Assembly (NCBI RefSeq): GCF_003555545.1
Contig: NZ_CP032157.1
Location: 1,430,546 to 1,494,545 of the forward strand
DNA: 64,000 nt
DNA from: Paraflavitalea soli
GTDB lineage: Bacteria; Bacteroidota; Bacteroidia; Chitinophagales; Chitinophagaceae
Direction: 5' to 3'
In this document: piece by piece, positions 8,552 to 16,957 of the stretch
Layout: each line of letters starts with the position of its first letter
How positions within the stretch are numbered: the first letter of the stretch is position 1
Position numbers and translations under genes: made by a program
Notes under the pieces: generated by a model
What the model was told of the DNA's origin: nothing
Databases searched by the model: none
The model's input: the letters and a program-made list of their open reading frames with translations, nothing else

Positions 8552-8612
8552 AATTGTATTGTTTTAAATGACCTTACAAACCTAAGCCGTTAAAAAAGGG
8601 GGGGATTGCATT

Positions 8613-9509
8613 TTACGGATTATTTCTTACGGAAGCGGGAGTGAAGCCAAACTTCTTGCGGAAGGCATTGCTGAAATGCTGTGGGGTGGCATACCCCAGC
8701 TCATAGGATATCTCAGCTGCCGTTTTACGGGTATCCTGCAGGTACCGGTGAGCCAGGTGCAGCCGCTGCTCGGACAAATAGCCAAATACGGTATTGTTGA
8801 ATATCTCCTTAAAGCCCCGTTTGAGTTTGTATTCATTGAGCCCTACGATGCGGGCTATCTGGGTAAGGTTGGGAGGGTCCTGTACCCGCTCATTGATGAG
8901 ATCGCGTACGGCGATGAGTTTTTCCTTATCAGCTTTGTTTTTGACAAACTGTTCCTGCCGGGTGTTTTCATACGCTTCAGCACAGAGTACCAGTAGTTCG
9001 ATGCTTTTGGAAAGGAGGAAAAGTTTTTTCAGGTCGTCGTTGTATTTGCAATGGATGATCTGCTGCAATACCTGCTGAATAGGGGAGTCGATGGCGCCCC
9101 ATTGTTCGGAGAGCATCACATTTTTACCGGCCAGGATGGCCTCTGCAAATCGCTTGAGGGAGTCGTTGGCATGTTGGGTATACTGTATGAACAGGGCGGA
9201 GGGAAACTGTATGCCAAAAGTTTCCAGTACCAGTGTTTTATTGTATACGGTAATGTCGAAATCTTTTGAATACATGATGTTGTGGTGCCCGCCAATGAGG
9301 TCATAGGTTTTGTCGAGCTGTTTGTAGCTGAAGGCATAGTTGCCCTTCATGCCAAAGTGCATGCGTACCACATCGGCCTGGCTGCTGCCGGAAAAACTGA
9401 TCGGTTCTTTAAAAGTGGACACGGCATGGCCCAACAGGATGTCATCGCACTGCCAGGTAATGCTGGTGCGTGTGCCTTGTTCGGTGGTAATCGTTTTCCG
9501 CTCTTCCAT
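8613..9509 (-). CDS. AraC family regulator (PchR-like)
   Basis: A 298-residue regulator. The N-terminal half is a sensory domain with VVRMHFGMKGNYAFSYKQ and similar strands, resembling the PchR-like group common in Bacteroidota. Residues about 200-295 form the two HTH units (NLTQIARIVGLNEYKLKRGF and AAEISYELGYATPQHFSNAF). The gene lies between the phospholipase C gene (30 nt upstream) and the SRPBCC gene on the same strand. It could therefore be part of that transcript. The ligand is unknown; PchR itself senses a siderophore, but that is not evidence for this protein. Confidence 0.9.
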   Translation of the reverse strand: MEERKTITTEQGTRTSITWQCDDILLGHAVSTFKEPISFSGSSQADVVRMHFGMKGNYAFSYKQLDKTYDLIGGHHNIMYSKDFDITVYNKTLVLETFGIQFPSALFIQYTQHANDSLKRFAEAILAGKNVMLSEQWGAIDSPIQQVLQQIIHCKYNDDLKKLFLLSKSIELLVLCAEAYENTRQEQFVKNKADKEKLIAVRDLINERVQDPPNLTQIARIVGLNEYKLKRGFKEIFNNTVFGYLSEQRLHLAHRYLQDTRKTAAEISYELGYATPQHFSNAFRKKFGFTPASVRNNP

Positions 9510-9539
9510 GCAGCCCTAAAATTAGGGCCTTCGCTCCAA

Positions 9540-12068
9540 TTATACCACTCTTCCCATGAACGGATCGGTTTTACTATGCCTGCCTGTTTCTATCCGACCG
9601 GCATACCGCTTGCTATAGGATGCATGACCTTTAACGCTGAAGGTAAAGTCATACCAGCCATGGCTTTTGTCTGTATTGATAATGACTACGCTTTCACGGC
9701 CTGGTTGAACGATCACTGTTTGGTTGGCTGTTTTATAGGCATTGTCAGTTATGATCACTGTTTGTGGATTGGGTAGCCCATTGGCAAATGTTAATACCAG
9801 CCTGCCGGATAATTGGGAAGGGTTTTTCTCTGCCGGCTCATAAACGGACCGGATGAACACAGGTGGTTCTTGCTGGCTGCCGATAAACTCCCTGAAGAAT
9901 CCATTGGGACCATATACCTGCAGGTGATAGATGCCTTTATCAAAGTCAGCCAGTTTCCATTTGTCGGCCAGTGCGCCTCCGGCAGCTACTGCATAGTCGC
10001 GCACATTGACCTTTTCTCCTTTATAAATGCCAGGGGCATATACCTGGAAAGGAGCGCCTGCAGCCGCTTCGCCAAACCGGTAATTGGCTGCTTTCAGTAC
10101 AATATCAAATGATTGTTTGTCTTCACTAATAACACCTTCTGCATACAACTCGTAGGGCAGGGCATTGGCGTTGCGGATACCTTTTTCCTGTACCGGCATA
10201 AAAGCAGCCGCAGCAGGTTTTGAATTGGCCAGGGTTATTTCTTCTTTGGTAAGCTTGCGGAAATTGGAGGGCAGTTGTTTAAACTGTGCTTTGTGGATGC
10301 TTTCTACGAAAGGATCACGTGGTATGGGTGCCGGGCTCGTTATTTTTTCGCCATTATAGGGTCTGAACGCAGAGGTGAGGTCGCCGCATACTGTACGACG
10401 CCAGGTGGTGATATTGGGCTCGACGATGGGACGGCCCAGTTTATTGCTCAGGAATTTTTCGAGGAATTGGAGGGAGGAGGTGTGGTCGCATACTTCCGAA
10501 TTGACCCAGCCGCCGCGGGTCCACGGTGAGGCAATCACCAGGGGTACACGGAAGCCCAGGCCAATGGCGCTTTCGCGGGCATCCCGGGCATTGGATGATT
10601 GCTGGCTGGTGGTTACATATTCCACCCCGGTGGGAATGCCTTCGGTGGTAAAACCGGTTTCTTTTTTATTGGGATGCGGGGCTACAAAGGGAGGTACATG
10701 GTCAAAATAGCCATCGTTTTCATCGTAGGTGAGTACCAGGATGGTCTTTTTCCATACCTCGGGGTCTTTGGTAAGTATGTCCATCACTTCACTGAGGTAC
10801 CAGGCGCCATACCAGGCGGCACCGGGGTGATCGGAAAAGTTTTCCGGCGCTACGATCCAGGATACGGTGGGCAACTTGCCTTCATTGACATCACTGCGAA
10901 ACTGGTGCAGGATATCGCCCTTGGGCAGTTTCATTTCACGTTCGGTATTGCCGTCTTTGTATTTCAGGGTATCCAACTGATGATAATAGGGGTCCTTTTT
11001 GTTGGTGGTAAAGGCTTTCTCGTGCAGGTTCTTTTCCCGCTGGGACAGCTGCTCATATTTTTCAATGGTATACACTTGCTGGTCGCCTTGCAGAGACAGC
11101 AGTTGCCGTTTCATGCCTTCGATCCTTTTCCGCTGTTTTTCTATTTCTGCAGCCGGCTGGCCGGGTTGTAGCCATTTGTCTTCAGCCTGCTTTATTTCAG
11201 CGGTCAATCGGGCAATGGCCTTTGGCAGGTAGGTGATATACCCGGCAGACAATTTTACGTTGTATTGCAAGAAGAACTCAAGCGGATTATCGGTAAAGTT
11301 GGCCAGCCAGGCATCTTCTTCTCCTTCAAATCCCACGCCCACGCTGATCTCATTCTGGTACACTTTCCAGGATACGTCATTCTCTTCCAGTCTTTCGGGA
11401 AAAGTGGTCCAGTTGGCCCAGTTGCCATAGTCGGCATCGCCGTTCCAAACGCGGGCCATTACATTTTCATGAGGCTTTTCGCGGATGGTGCCCGACCAGA
11501 AATACAGGCGGTTGGGCGTGGTGCCGGTGAGGGAAGAGCAAAAGTGTTGGTCGCACACGGTGAAGGCATCGGCCAGGGAATAATAGAAAGGAATGTCCTG
11601 CCGCGTATGGTAGCCCAGGGTGAGGGGCATTTCCTTATAGGCTTTATTGCCGGAAGGTTTGGCCTGCAGCCAGCGATCGTATTTGCCGTTGTTGCGGGCA
11701 TCTACCTGGTTGCTCCAGGAGTGGGGCAGGGAGTTCATCCAGGTAGCTTTGGTGTTTTTGATATCCAGGTGAAAAGGGGCGAAGGTTTCGCCGGCTGCAT
11801 TGGTTTGCAGCCAAACTTTGTTGTTATCGGGCAGGGTAATGGCACGGGGATCATTGAAGCCACGAACACCCTGCAGGGTGCCAAAAGTGTGGTCGAAGGA
11901 ACGGTTTTCCTGCATCAGGAACACTACATGTTCGGCATCTTTCCAGGTGCTGCCGGCAACGGGGTTGATGGCCATGGCTTTGGCAATGGAGGCGGGCAGG
12001 GCCTGCAATAATCCGGCGCCGCCTGATAAAATGGATGCTTTCTTTAGAAATGATCTCCTCGTTTCCAT
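9540..12068 (-). CDS. Phosphocholine-specific phospholipase C
   Basis: An 842-residue exported enzyme of the PLC/acid phosphatase family that hydrolyses phosphatidylcholine-type lipids. A twin-arginine signal (METRRSFLKKASILSGGAG) opens the protein. The catalytic domain begins with DAEHVVFLMQENRSFDHTFG, the metal and nucleophile region of this family, and continues to about residue 600 (LVLTYDENDGYFDHVPPF, then VPLVIASPWTRGG). Two C-terminal beta domains (about 640-730 and 750-830, DUF756-like) follow. An unusual charged coiled-coil-like insertion lies at about residues 283-360 (LTAEIKQAEDKW and RKRIEGMKRQLLSLQ). It would release diacylglycerol and phosphocholine, perhaps for phosphate scavenging. 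No Pho-box was searched for. Confidence 0.92.
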   Translation of the reverse strand: METRRSFLKKASILSGGAGLLQALPASIAKAMAINPVAGSTWKDAEHVVFLMQENRSFDHTFGTLQGVRGFNDPRAITLPDNNKVWLQTNAAGETFAPFHLDIKNTKATWMNSLPHSWSNQVDARNNGKYDRWLQAKPSGNKAYKEMPLTLGYHTRQDIPFYYSLADAFTVCDQHFCSSLTGTTPNRLYFWSGTIREKPHENVMARVWNGDADYGNWANWTTFPERLEENDVSWKVYQNEISVGVGFEGEEDAWLANFTDNPLEFFLQYNVKLSAGYITYLPKAIARLTAEIKQAEDKWLQPGQPAAEIEKQRKRIEGMKRQLLSLQGDQQVYTIEKYEQLSQREKNLHEKAFTTNKKDPYYHQLDTLKYKDGNTEREMKLPKGDILHQFRSDVNEGKLPTVSWIVAPENFSDHPGAAWYGAWYLSEVMDILTKDPEVWKKTILVLTYDENDGYFDHVPPFVAPHPNKKETGFTTEGIPTGVEYVTTSQQSSNARDARESAIGLGFRVPLVIASPWTRGGWVNSEVCDHTSSLQFLEKFLSNKLGRPIVEPNITTWRRTVCGDLTSAFRPYNGEKITSPAPIPRDPFVESIHKAQFKQLPSNFRKLTKEEITLANSKPAAAAFMPVQEKGIRNANALPYELYAEGVISEDKQSFDIVLKAANYRFGEAAAGAPFQVYAPGIYKGEKVNVRDYAVAAGGALADKWKLADFDKGIYHLQVYGPNGFFREFIGSQQEPPVFIRSVYEPAEKNPSQLSGRLVLTFANGLPNPQTVIITDNAYKTANQTVIVQPGRESVVIINTDKSHGWYDFTFSVKGHASYSKRYAGRIETGRHSKTDPFMGRVV

Positions 12069-12256
12069 AATGGGATAACAATAAGTTACTAAATGGTTGA
12101 TGTATAAAAGTATAGGATAGGTCCGGCATACTTGCAGACAAGTTAAGATTTAAAAGGAAAGTAACATGCGCAATCGGTAGCGCCAAATAACTGGAAAGGC
12201 AGTATTTATGTCGGAACACCAATCGGGTTTGTAAACAATTTGCGAAATATTCAATC

Positions 12257-12280
12257 TTATTCAGAATATTATTCGGAATA
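12257..12280. promoter_or_regulatory. Tandem 12-bp palindromic repeats, candidate Lrp/AsnC operator
   Basis: TTATTCAGAATA (12257-12268) is followed directly by TTATTCGGAATA (12269-12280). They differ at one base, and each contains a TATTC-n-GAATA palindrome. They end 28 nt before the Lrp/AsnC start codon, within the 240-nt space shared with the divergent phospholipase C gene. Lrp-type dimers bind imperfect palindromes and often occupy adjacent sites on their own promoters, so autoregulation is the natural reading. Whether phospholipase C is also affected is open. Confidence 0.6.
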
Positions 12281-12308
12281 GTTGTAGTTTTACGGAAATT
12301 AATTCTGT

Positions 12309-12776
12309 ATGGTGGTTGAACTGGATGATATCGACCTGCAAATCCTGGAACTGATGCAAGCCAATGCCCGCATTTCGAATGTAGACCTGGCCAAGGAATT
12401 GTCTATGGCCCCGTCGGCGGTATTGGAGCGGGTGAAAAAGCTGGAGCAGAAGAAGGTGATCCTTCAATATAATACGGCTGTTAACCCTGCAGCGTTGAAC
12501 CAGCGATTGCTGGCCTTCATCTTTATTAAGACAAAAGAACTGGAATCTGATGCAAAAATAGCCACCATGCTGGCCAGGATCCCCGAGGTGCAGGAAGTGC
12601 ATATTGTGGCGGGTGAAGATTGCTTCCTGGTAAAAGTGCGTACGGAAGATTCCGCCTCCCTCATGGCCATGATGCGTAAATCGATAAAGCGTGTTCCCAA
12701 TGTACTTTCCACCAAAACAACGATCGTGCTTGAAACAGTGAAAGAACAACAACAATTGGTCATTCGTAAATCTTAA
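12309..12776 (+). CDS. Lrp/AsnC family transcriptional regulator
   Basis: A 155-residue feast/famine regulator. The N-terminal winged helix is seen in LDDIDLQILELMQANARISN and LAKELSMAPSAVLERVKKLE. The C-terminal RAM ligand domain is seen in LAFIFIKTKELESDAKIATM and VHIVAGEDCFLVKVRTED. The stop is 4 nt before an EamA-type exporter gene, so the two form an operon. A local Lrp-like protein next to an exporter usually controls it in response to an amino acid. The tandem palindromes at 12257-12280 are a likely binding site. Confidence 0.93.
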   Translation: MVVELDDIDLQILELMQANARISNVDLAKELSMAPSAVLERVKKLEQKKVILQYNTAVNPAALNQRLLAFIFIKTKELESDAKIATMLARIPEVQEVHIVAGEDCFLVKVRTEDSASLMAMMRKSIKRVPNVLSTKTTIVLETVKEQQQLVIRKS

Positions 12777-12780
12777 TCTC

Positions 12781-13803
12781 ATGTCGTTAGCCGAAAAACA
12801 AAAACAAGCCTCTCCTTTAATGATCATCATAGCTTTTGCTACGGTGTACATCGTTTGGGGCTCCACCTATTTTTTCATTGCCAAAGCAGTAGCCCATATA
12901 CCGCCATTTATACTGGGTGCTTTGCGTTTTATTGCCGCCGGACTTTTGTTGCTGCTGTGGTGCGCCCTCAAGAAAGAAAAATTATTTAACCTTCAGCAGA
13001 TCAAACATGCGTCCATCACCGGCATCATGTTGCTGTTTGTGGGCACTGGTGCGGTGATCTGGGTAGAGAAAACATTGCCCAGCTCATTGGTAGGTGTATT
13101 GATCGCCTCCCAGGCACTCTGGATCGTATTGCTCGATAAGGCCAACTGGAAAGTAAATTTTACCAGCCGTAATACCATTATAGGATTGCTGATCGGCTTT
13201 GCCGGTGTGGTATTGCTGTTCATTGAAAGTGTGTCGGGTGTAGTATCCGATTCCGATGCAGGTAGTGGTGCATTGGTGATCAGTTTCCTGATCCTGCTGA
13301 TCGGGATGTTGAGCTGGTCATCCGGTTCTATCTATTCTAAAAAACATTCCACTGGTTCTACCACGGTCAATTCGGCCTGGCAGATGCTGGTAGCCGGACT
13401 GGTATTTATACCCGCCAGCTTTATCAATAAAGAGTGGGCCGGTTTCGATTGGCAGGCGGTACCTGCAGAAGCATGGCTTTCCACACTCTACCTGGTAGTG
13501 TTTGGATCATTGGCAGCCTTTAGTGCCTATGTGTGGTTGCTGAGTGTGCGCCCGGTTACGCAGGTAAGCACGCACGTATATGTGAACCCTGTGGTAGCGG
13601 TATTGTTGGGTGTGTTGTTTGCGGGCGAACATATGAGCGGTCTGCAGTTAGCCGGCCTGGCGGTGATCTTAACCAGTGTATTACTGATCAACCTGTCTAA
13701 ATACCGTAAGTCAAAATCTGTTCCCGGGGAAAGTAAGCCATCGAACGCAACAGGAAAAGCCATGCTGGCAGGAGCCGGCAAGCAGGCGGTATGTACCGAG
13801 TGA
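12781..13803 (+). CDS. EamA/DMT superfamily exporter
   Basis: A 340-residue integral membrane protein with about ten hydrophobic helices in two EamA repeats. The first starts at ATVYIVWGSTYFFIAKAVAH and the second includes LLIGMLSWSSGSIYSKKHST. The helix-3/4 element VWVEKTLPSSLVGVLIA-like (here VIWVEKTLPSSLVGVLIAS) and the C-terminal THVYVNPVVAVLLGVLFAGE are typical of YedA/RhaT-like drug/metabolite exporters. A 35-residue hydrophilic tail follows the last helix. Its operon with an Lrp/AsnC regulator suggests amino acid or related metabolite efflux. The substrate cannot be named. Confidence 0.9.
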   Translation: MSLAEKQKQASPLMIIIAFATVYIVWGSTYFFIAKAVAHIPPFILGALRFIAAGLLLLLWCALKKEKLFNLQQIKHASITGIMLLFVGTGAVIWVEKTLPSSLVGVLIASQALWIVLLDKANWKVNFTSRNTIIGLLIGFAGVVLLFIESVSGVVSDSDAGSGALVISFLILLIGMLSWSSGSIYSKKHSTGSTTVNSAWQMLVAGLVFIPASFINKEWAGFDWQAVPAEAWLSTLYLVVFGSLAAFSAYVWLLSVRPVTQVSTHVYVNPVVAVLLGVLFAGEHMSGLQLAGLAVILTSVLLINLSKYRKSKSVPGESKPSNATGKAMLAGAGKQAVCTE

Positions 13804-13827
13804 TAAAAGCGCCTGCTGAAATTGTAT

Positions 13828-13871
13828 CAGGGTGAGCCGCTTTTCAAAAGCGACCCACCCTGCTCTTTTTT
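13828..13871 (+). terminator. Strong intrinsic terminator after the Lrp-EamA operon
   Basis: Outer arms CAGGGTG/CACCCTG and inner arms CGCTTTT/AAAAGCG are separated by a 3x3 internal loop and a 1-nt apex. They are followed by CTC and six Ts. Confidence 0.8.
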
Positions 13872-14044
13872 AAGGGCTTCGACAGGCTTTTTCCCGCGGC
13901 AACAAAAGGGATTGCCCCTACAGGGCAAAAGAAAAGATCAACATTCATTTCTACAAAGCGGTAGCCTCCCGCTTGAGGCGGGACAAGCTCTAAAGGGGCA
14001 TGAATACCCTTCGACAGGCCCTTGACAGTTGACAAACGTGAGGA
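13872..14044. repeat. Cluster of short palindromic, REP-like elements between convergent genes
   Basis: The gene-free stretch between the EamA terminator and the metallophosphatase stop holds several separate palindromes. These are TTGCCC/GGGCAA around CTACA near 13912-13928, TCCCGC/GCGGGA around TTGAG near 13966-13982, and two copies of TTCGACAGGC (near 13879 and 14009). Motifs of this look are commonly dispersed through Bacteroidota genomes. Their dispersal in this genome cannot be tested from one window. Confidence 0.5.
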
Positions 14045-15598
14045 TTATCTTCCTCCCGATAGCATATACGCCATCACAATATTGCGGATATCATTGACCA
14101 GCTGGTTTTGCCGGAAGGCGTTGGGTTTGCAATAGCTATATTTCTCCAGCCACTTGAGGTTGTCTTCTCCGCCTTTGGCCACAAACTCGGGCAACAACAG
14201 ACAGTACATTCTTTTGGGCTTCATGCGTTTGCCTTTGATATACCATTTCCCTTTCTTTTGGGTGATATTGGCGCGTTGGATATAACCGCCGGCGCCCCGG
14301 TTGAGGCCATCGCTGATGGTGAGTATGCTGTCTATCTGTGCACCGTTCAGCGGCATGATCACCATGGGCCCGCCATAGGGCAGGGAACGCAATACATCGT
14401 ATTGGGTAATATCGCCCACCAGCTCATCATCCAGCCGCAGGGAGCCGCTGTTGTACATGGCAGCATCCACATAAGGAGCAGCATACAGCAGGGAGCGGCT
14501 GATGAGGTCGGTGTAGTTGGTGGTACCGTTGCGGATCATACTTTCCCGGCCATCCAATGGTACGGTGGTGCTCATCAGTTTTTGATCGGGTATAAAACCG
14601 CTCCTGCGCATGATGCTGTCGGCGCGCTTTATCCACTTGTCCACGATCTGGCTGGTAACCGGATCGAAGGCGGTGGTTTCATCTACCATTTTCAGGGTCG
14701 ATTCTATGGTTACCTGCTTGGTAGCGGGGGTAAAACTGATGCGGTGAATGTATACGGATTTTACATTGGCATCGGCCTTGCACACGGTGATATTGCCTGC
14801 ATGTACTTTCATGTTCTCGTGCTCATGGCCTCCCATGATCATGTGCAGTCCGGGTATCCGGGTGGCGAGGGTGGAATCGGTCCGTTTGTTCAGGTGCGTC
14901 AATCCCAGCACTACATCGCATTTGTTCTGAATGCTGTCGAAGATCCGCTGGAAGCTGCTCATTTCCTCATCGTAAGCAATATAATCCTTCTTTGTAAAAT
15001 CAATGGTGCAGCCAATGATGCCTACGCGTACAGATTGTCCATCCGGAAAGGTAATGGTGCGGATAATGCAGGGAGGTATGATCGTTGTCTGGCCGTTCTG
15101 TGTTTTAGTGAAAGGTTGTCTTACACCGCCCTGTACCAGGTGTACATTGCTGTTGATCCAATCGTATTTCGATTCATTGATGCGCTGTTGCAGGTCGGGA
15201 TAGGCGATGTCAAACTCATGGTTACCGAAGGTTACCAGGTCAATGCCCGTCTGGTTGAGTACTTCGGTCATGTGTCTGCCGGCAATGGGCGCTTCGGCGC
15301 CGCCTGCCGGGTCTTTGTATTTGAGGGTGCCTATCAGGGAGGGGCTCAGGAAATCGCCGGCCAGTACCGTATAGGTATTGGGATCCTGGGCTTTTAATTG
15401 CTGACGGATAGTGGCCACCCTGGCGAGGCCGCCTTCTTTGCCATTGGCCAGTGGCCCGATCTCATACACATCATTGATCTGGAGAATGGTAAAGGTATGT
15501 GGCTTTTGGGTCGCATCCTGTGCCGGTACAGAAAAGCAACACAGCAGGATAAACAGGGCACTGAGGGCACCTGTACGATAGGCATGTTGGAGATGCAT
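14045..15598 (-). CDS. 5'-nucleotidase/UshA-family metallophosphatase, exported
   Basis: A 517-residue protein with a signal peptide (ALFILLCCFSVPAQ) and the two-domain layout of UshA-type nucleotidases. Metallophosphoesterase motifs are ILQINDVYE (about residue 37), LAGDFLSPS, FGNHEFD, GLTHLN and MGGHEHEN. The C-terminal 5'-nucleotidase domain carries NSGSLRLDDEL and LPYGGPMVIMPLNG. Motif I reads D-V-Y where classic members have D-x-H, so one metal-ligand histidine is replaced. A NDVYE variant is known as a subgroup of the family, so activity is likely but the specificity may differ. It is the last gene of a four-gene minus-strand operon, 32 nt after the DyP gene. It would act on nucleotides or other phosphate esters in the periplasm. 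Confidence 0.88.
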   Translation of the reverse strand: MHLQHAYRTGALSALFILLCCFSVPAQDATQKPHTFTILQINDVYEIGPLANGKEGGLARVATIRQQLKAQDPNTYTVLAGDFLSPSLIGTLKYKDPAGGAEAPIAGRHMTEVLNQTGIDLVTFGNHEFDIAYPDLQQRINESKYDWINSNVHLVQGGVRQPFTKTQNGQTTIIPPCIIRTITFPDGQSVRVGIIGCTIDFTKKDYIAYDEEMSSFQRIFDSIQNKCDVVLGLTHLNKRTDSTLATRIPGLHMIMGGHEHENMKVHAGNITVCKADANVKSVYIHRISFTPATKQVTIESTLKMVDETTAFDPVTSQIVDKWIKRADSIMRRSGFIPDQKLMSTTVPLDGRESMIRNGTTNYTDLISRSLLYAAPYVDAAMYNSGSLRLDDELVGDITQYDVLRSLPYGGPMVIMPLNGAQIDSILTISDGLNRGAGGYIQRANITQKKGKWYIKGKRMKPKRMYCLLLPEFVAKGGEDNLKWLEKYSYCKPNAFRQNQLVNDIRNIVMAYMLSGGR

Positions 15599-15630
15599 AA
15601 GTATGATTACATGTTTTATGAACAGAATGA

Positions 15631-16947
15631 TTACACAAACATAGCAGATCCAAAATAATCATCAGGGCCAGGCATGGGCGGACAGAAATAGTAACCACCA
15701 TCCACGGTTTCCAGTACTCCTTTGGCATAGAGTGAGTCGATGCCGGTACCTGCTTCAGGAAAGCCGGGGTTCATTTGCCACATATTAGTGACGTGTTCAA
15801 ACTGCTGTTGTATGCTGCGCATAAACGCTACAAAATGCAGGCCGTTCACAAATTCGCCCAGCTCATTGATGCCTTCAAAGAAGGGATAGGGCCTTCTCAG
15901 GAAGCGCCTGTCGGTATCGGGTATGCCGAAGATATCGGTACCGGGCCGGCGGGGTTGTACTTTTCGTATGTGGGCGGTAAAAGGTGTTTTCCCTTCGTTG
16001 GTAGCGCCGCCAAAATCGGGCTCTTCATTTTTGGGATAACCGGCAGAAGGGGATAAAGGCTTGCCGGTTTCTTTCTCGCGGCCGATCATGGATTCCTGCT
16101 CGGGTTTGGAGAAGGCTTCCCAAATGGGCAGCTTCTCCCTGATCTTGCGGTATACCATATAGCTGCCATTGACACACCAGGCAGGCTCAGGATCTTTCTC
16201 CTGCACAAATACGAGTTGCTCCAGCTCACGTTTGATGCGCAGGTTGTCGATGCCATCATCGAAGCGCAGGAACTCGCGGCGGTCGGGCCGGCCAAATCCC
16301 TGCTCCACATCTTTCACGTGCAGGATCTTCAACCCGGGCTGGTAATTGAATTGCTTGCAGAAGGCCGGATTCAATTTTTCCGTGAGGTCTCTGACAATGG
16401 CCGTATTTACATACGGATGGTCGCTGCAGATCATGATCAGCAGGTCGCTGGCATTGTCGGAAGCCTGCAGGCTGGCCGCATCGCCGGGAAAACCTGGCAT
16501 GGGTTTCAGGAACCGCGGTTTCTGTGCATGGATGCCAAAGCGGTCGTAGCCTGTCTTATCGAGAAAGAGGGTGCTGCCAAGGGCCAGGGTAACGGTCACC
16601 CGGTAAGTATTGGGCACATCTTTTTCCGAAAAGGGCAGGATATGCGATTGTGAGGCTTTGGTGTCTACATACCAATGGAACTTTTCGGTGAGCAGCTGCA
16701 GGAGTTGTTGCAGCCGGACGGTATCGTGCGACAATACATCGGCACGCAGCAGGGCTATAAACTTCTGTGGGTCTACGCGGCCGGAATAATAGATGTCGTA
16801 GGTTTCCTTTTCCTCATCCGTCCAGGCCTTGTCGGGCTCGAAGGGCCAGAATGGATCGGCAATACCATGCTGGTAAGGCCAGCCATGCCGGGTAACAGGC
16901 AATGGATGTTTGAGGTCGGGGAGTCGTTTTTTATCCTTGGTGTTCAT
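15631..16947 (-). CDS. DyP-type (dye-decolourising) heme peroxidase
   Basis: A 438-residue DyP-family peroxidase. I placed the start at 16947 (MNTKDKKRLPDL), because the open frame extends 35 codons upstream into the preceding gene without family resemblance. The heme-site aspartate motif is present in a variant form, FLRFDDGIDN, in place of the usual GxxDG. The proximal heme histidine is His326 in AHIRKVQPR, followed by the family segment RRFLRRPYPF. The C-terminus has GLHFVAFMRSIQQQFE and GGYYFCPPMPG. There is no signal peptide, so it is cytoplasmic unless exported by a partner or an encapsulin. No encapsulin gene is present. It starts 10 nt after the glycyl radical enzyme stop, indicating translational coupling. 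Confidence 0.88.
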   Translation of the reverse strand: MNTKDKKRLPDLKHPLPVTRHGWPYQHGIADPFWPFEPDKAWTDEEKETYDIYYSGRVDPQKFIALLRADVLSHDTVRLQQLLQLLTEKFHWYVDTKASQSHILPFSEKDVPNTYRVTVTLALGSTLFLDKTGYDRFGIHAQKPRFLKPMPGFPGDAASLQASDNASDLLIMICSDHPYVNTAIVRDLTEKLNPAFCKQFNYQPGLKILHVKDVEQGFGRPDRREFLRFDDGIDNLRIKRELEQLVFVQEKDPEPAWCVNGSYMVYRKIREKLPIWEAFSKPEQESMIGREKETGKPLSPSAGYPKNEEPDFGGATNEGKTPFTAHIRKVQPRRPGTDIFGIPDTDRRFLRRPYPFFEGINELGEFVNGLHFVAFMRSIQQQFEHVTNMWQMNPGFPEAGTGIDSLYAKGVLETVDGGYYFCPPMPGPDDYFGSAMFV

Positions 16948-16957
16948 CGTGCTAAGT

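Noticed and set aside
11265-12011. 248-codon plus-strand open frame
   Set aside because: It is antisense to phospholipase C and glycine-rich from reversed codon bias, with no recognisable domain.
14108-15397. 429-codon plus-strand open frame
   Set aside because: It is antisense to the metallophosphatase gene, whose motifs and signal peptide are clear; the antisense protein has no family resemblance.
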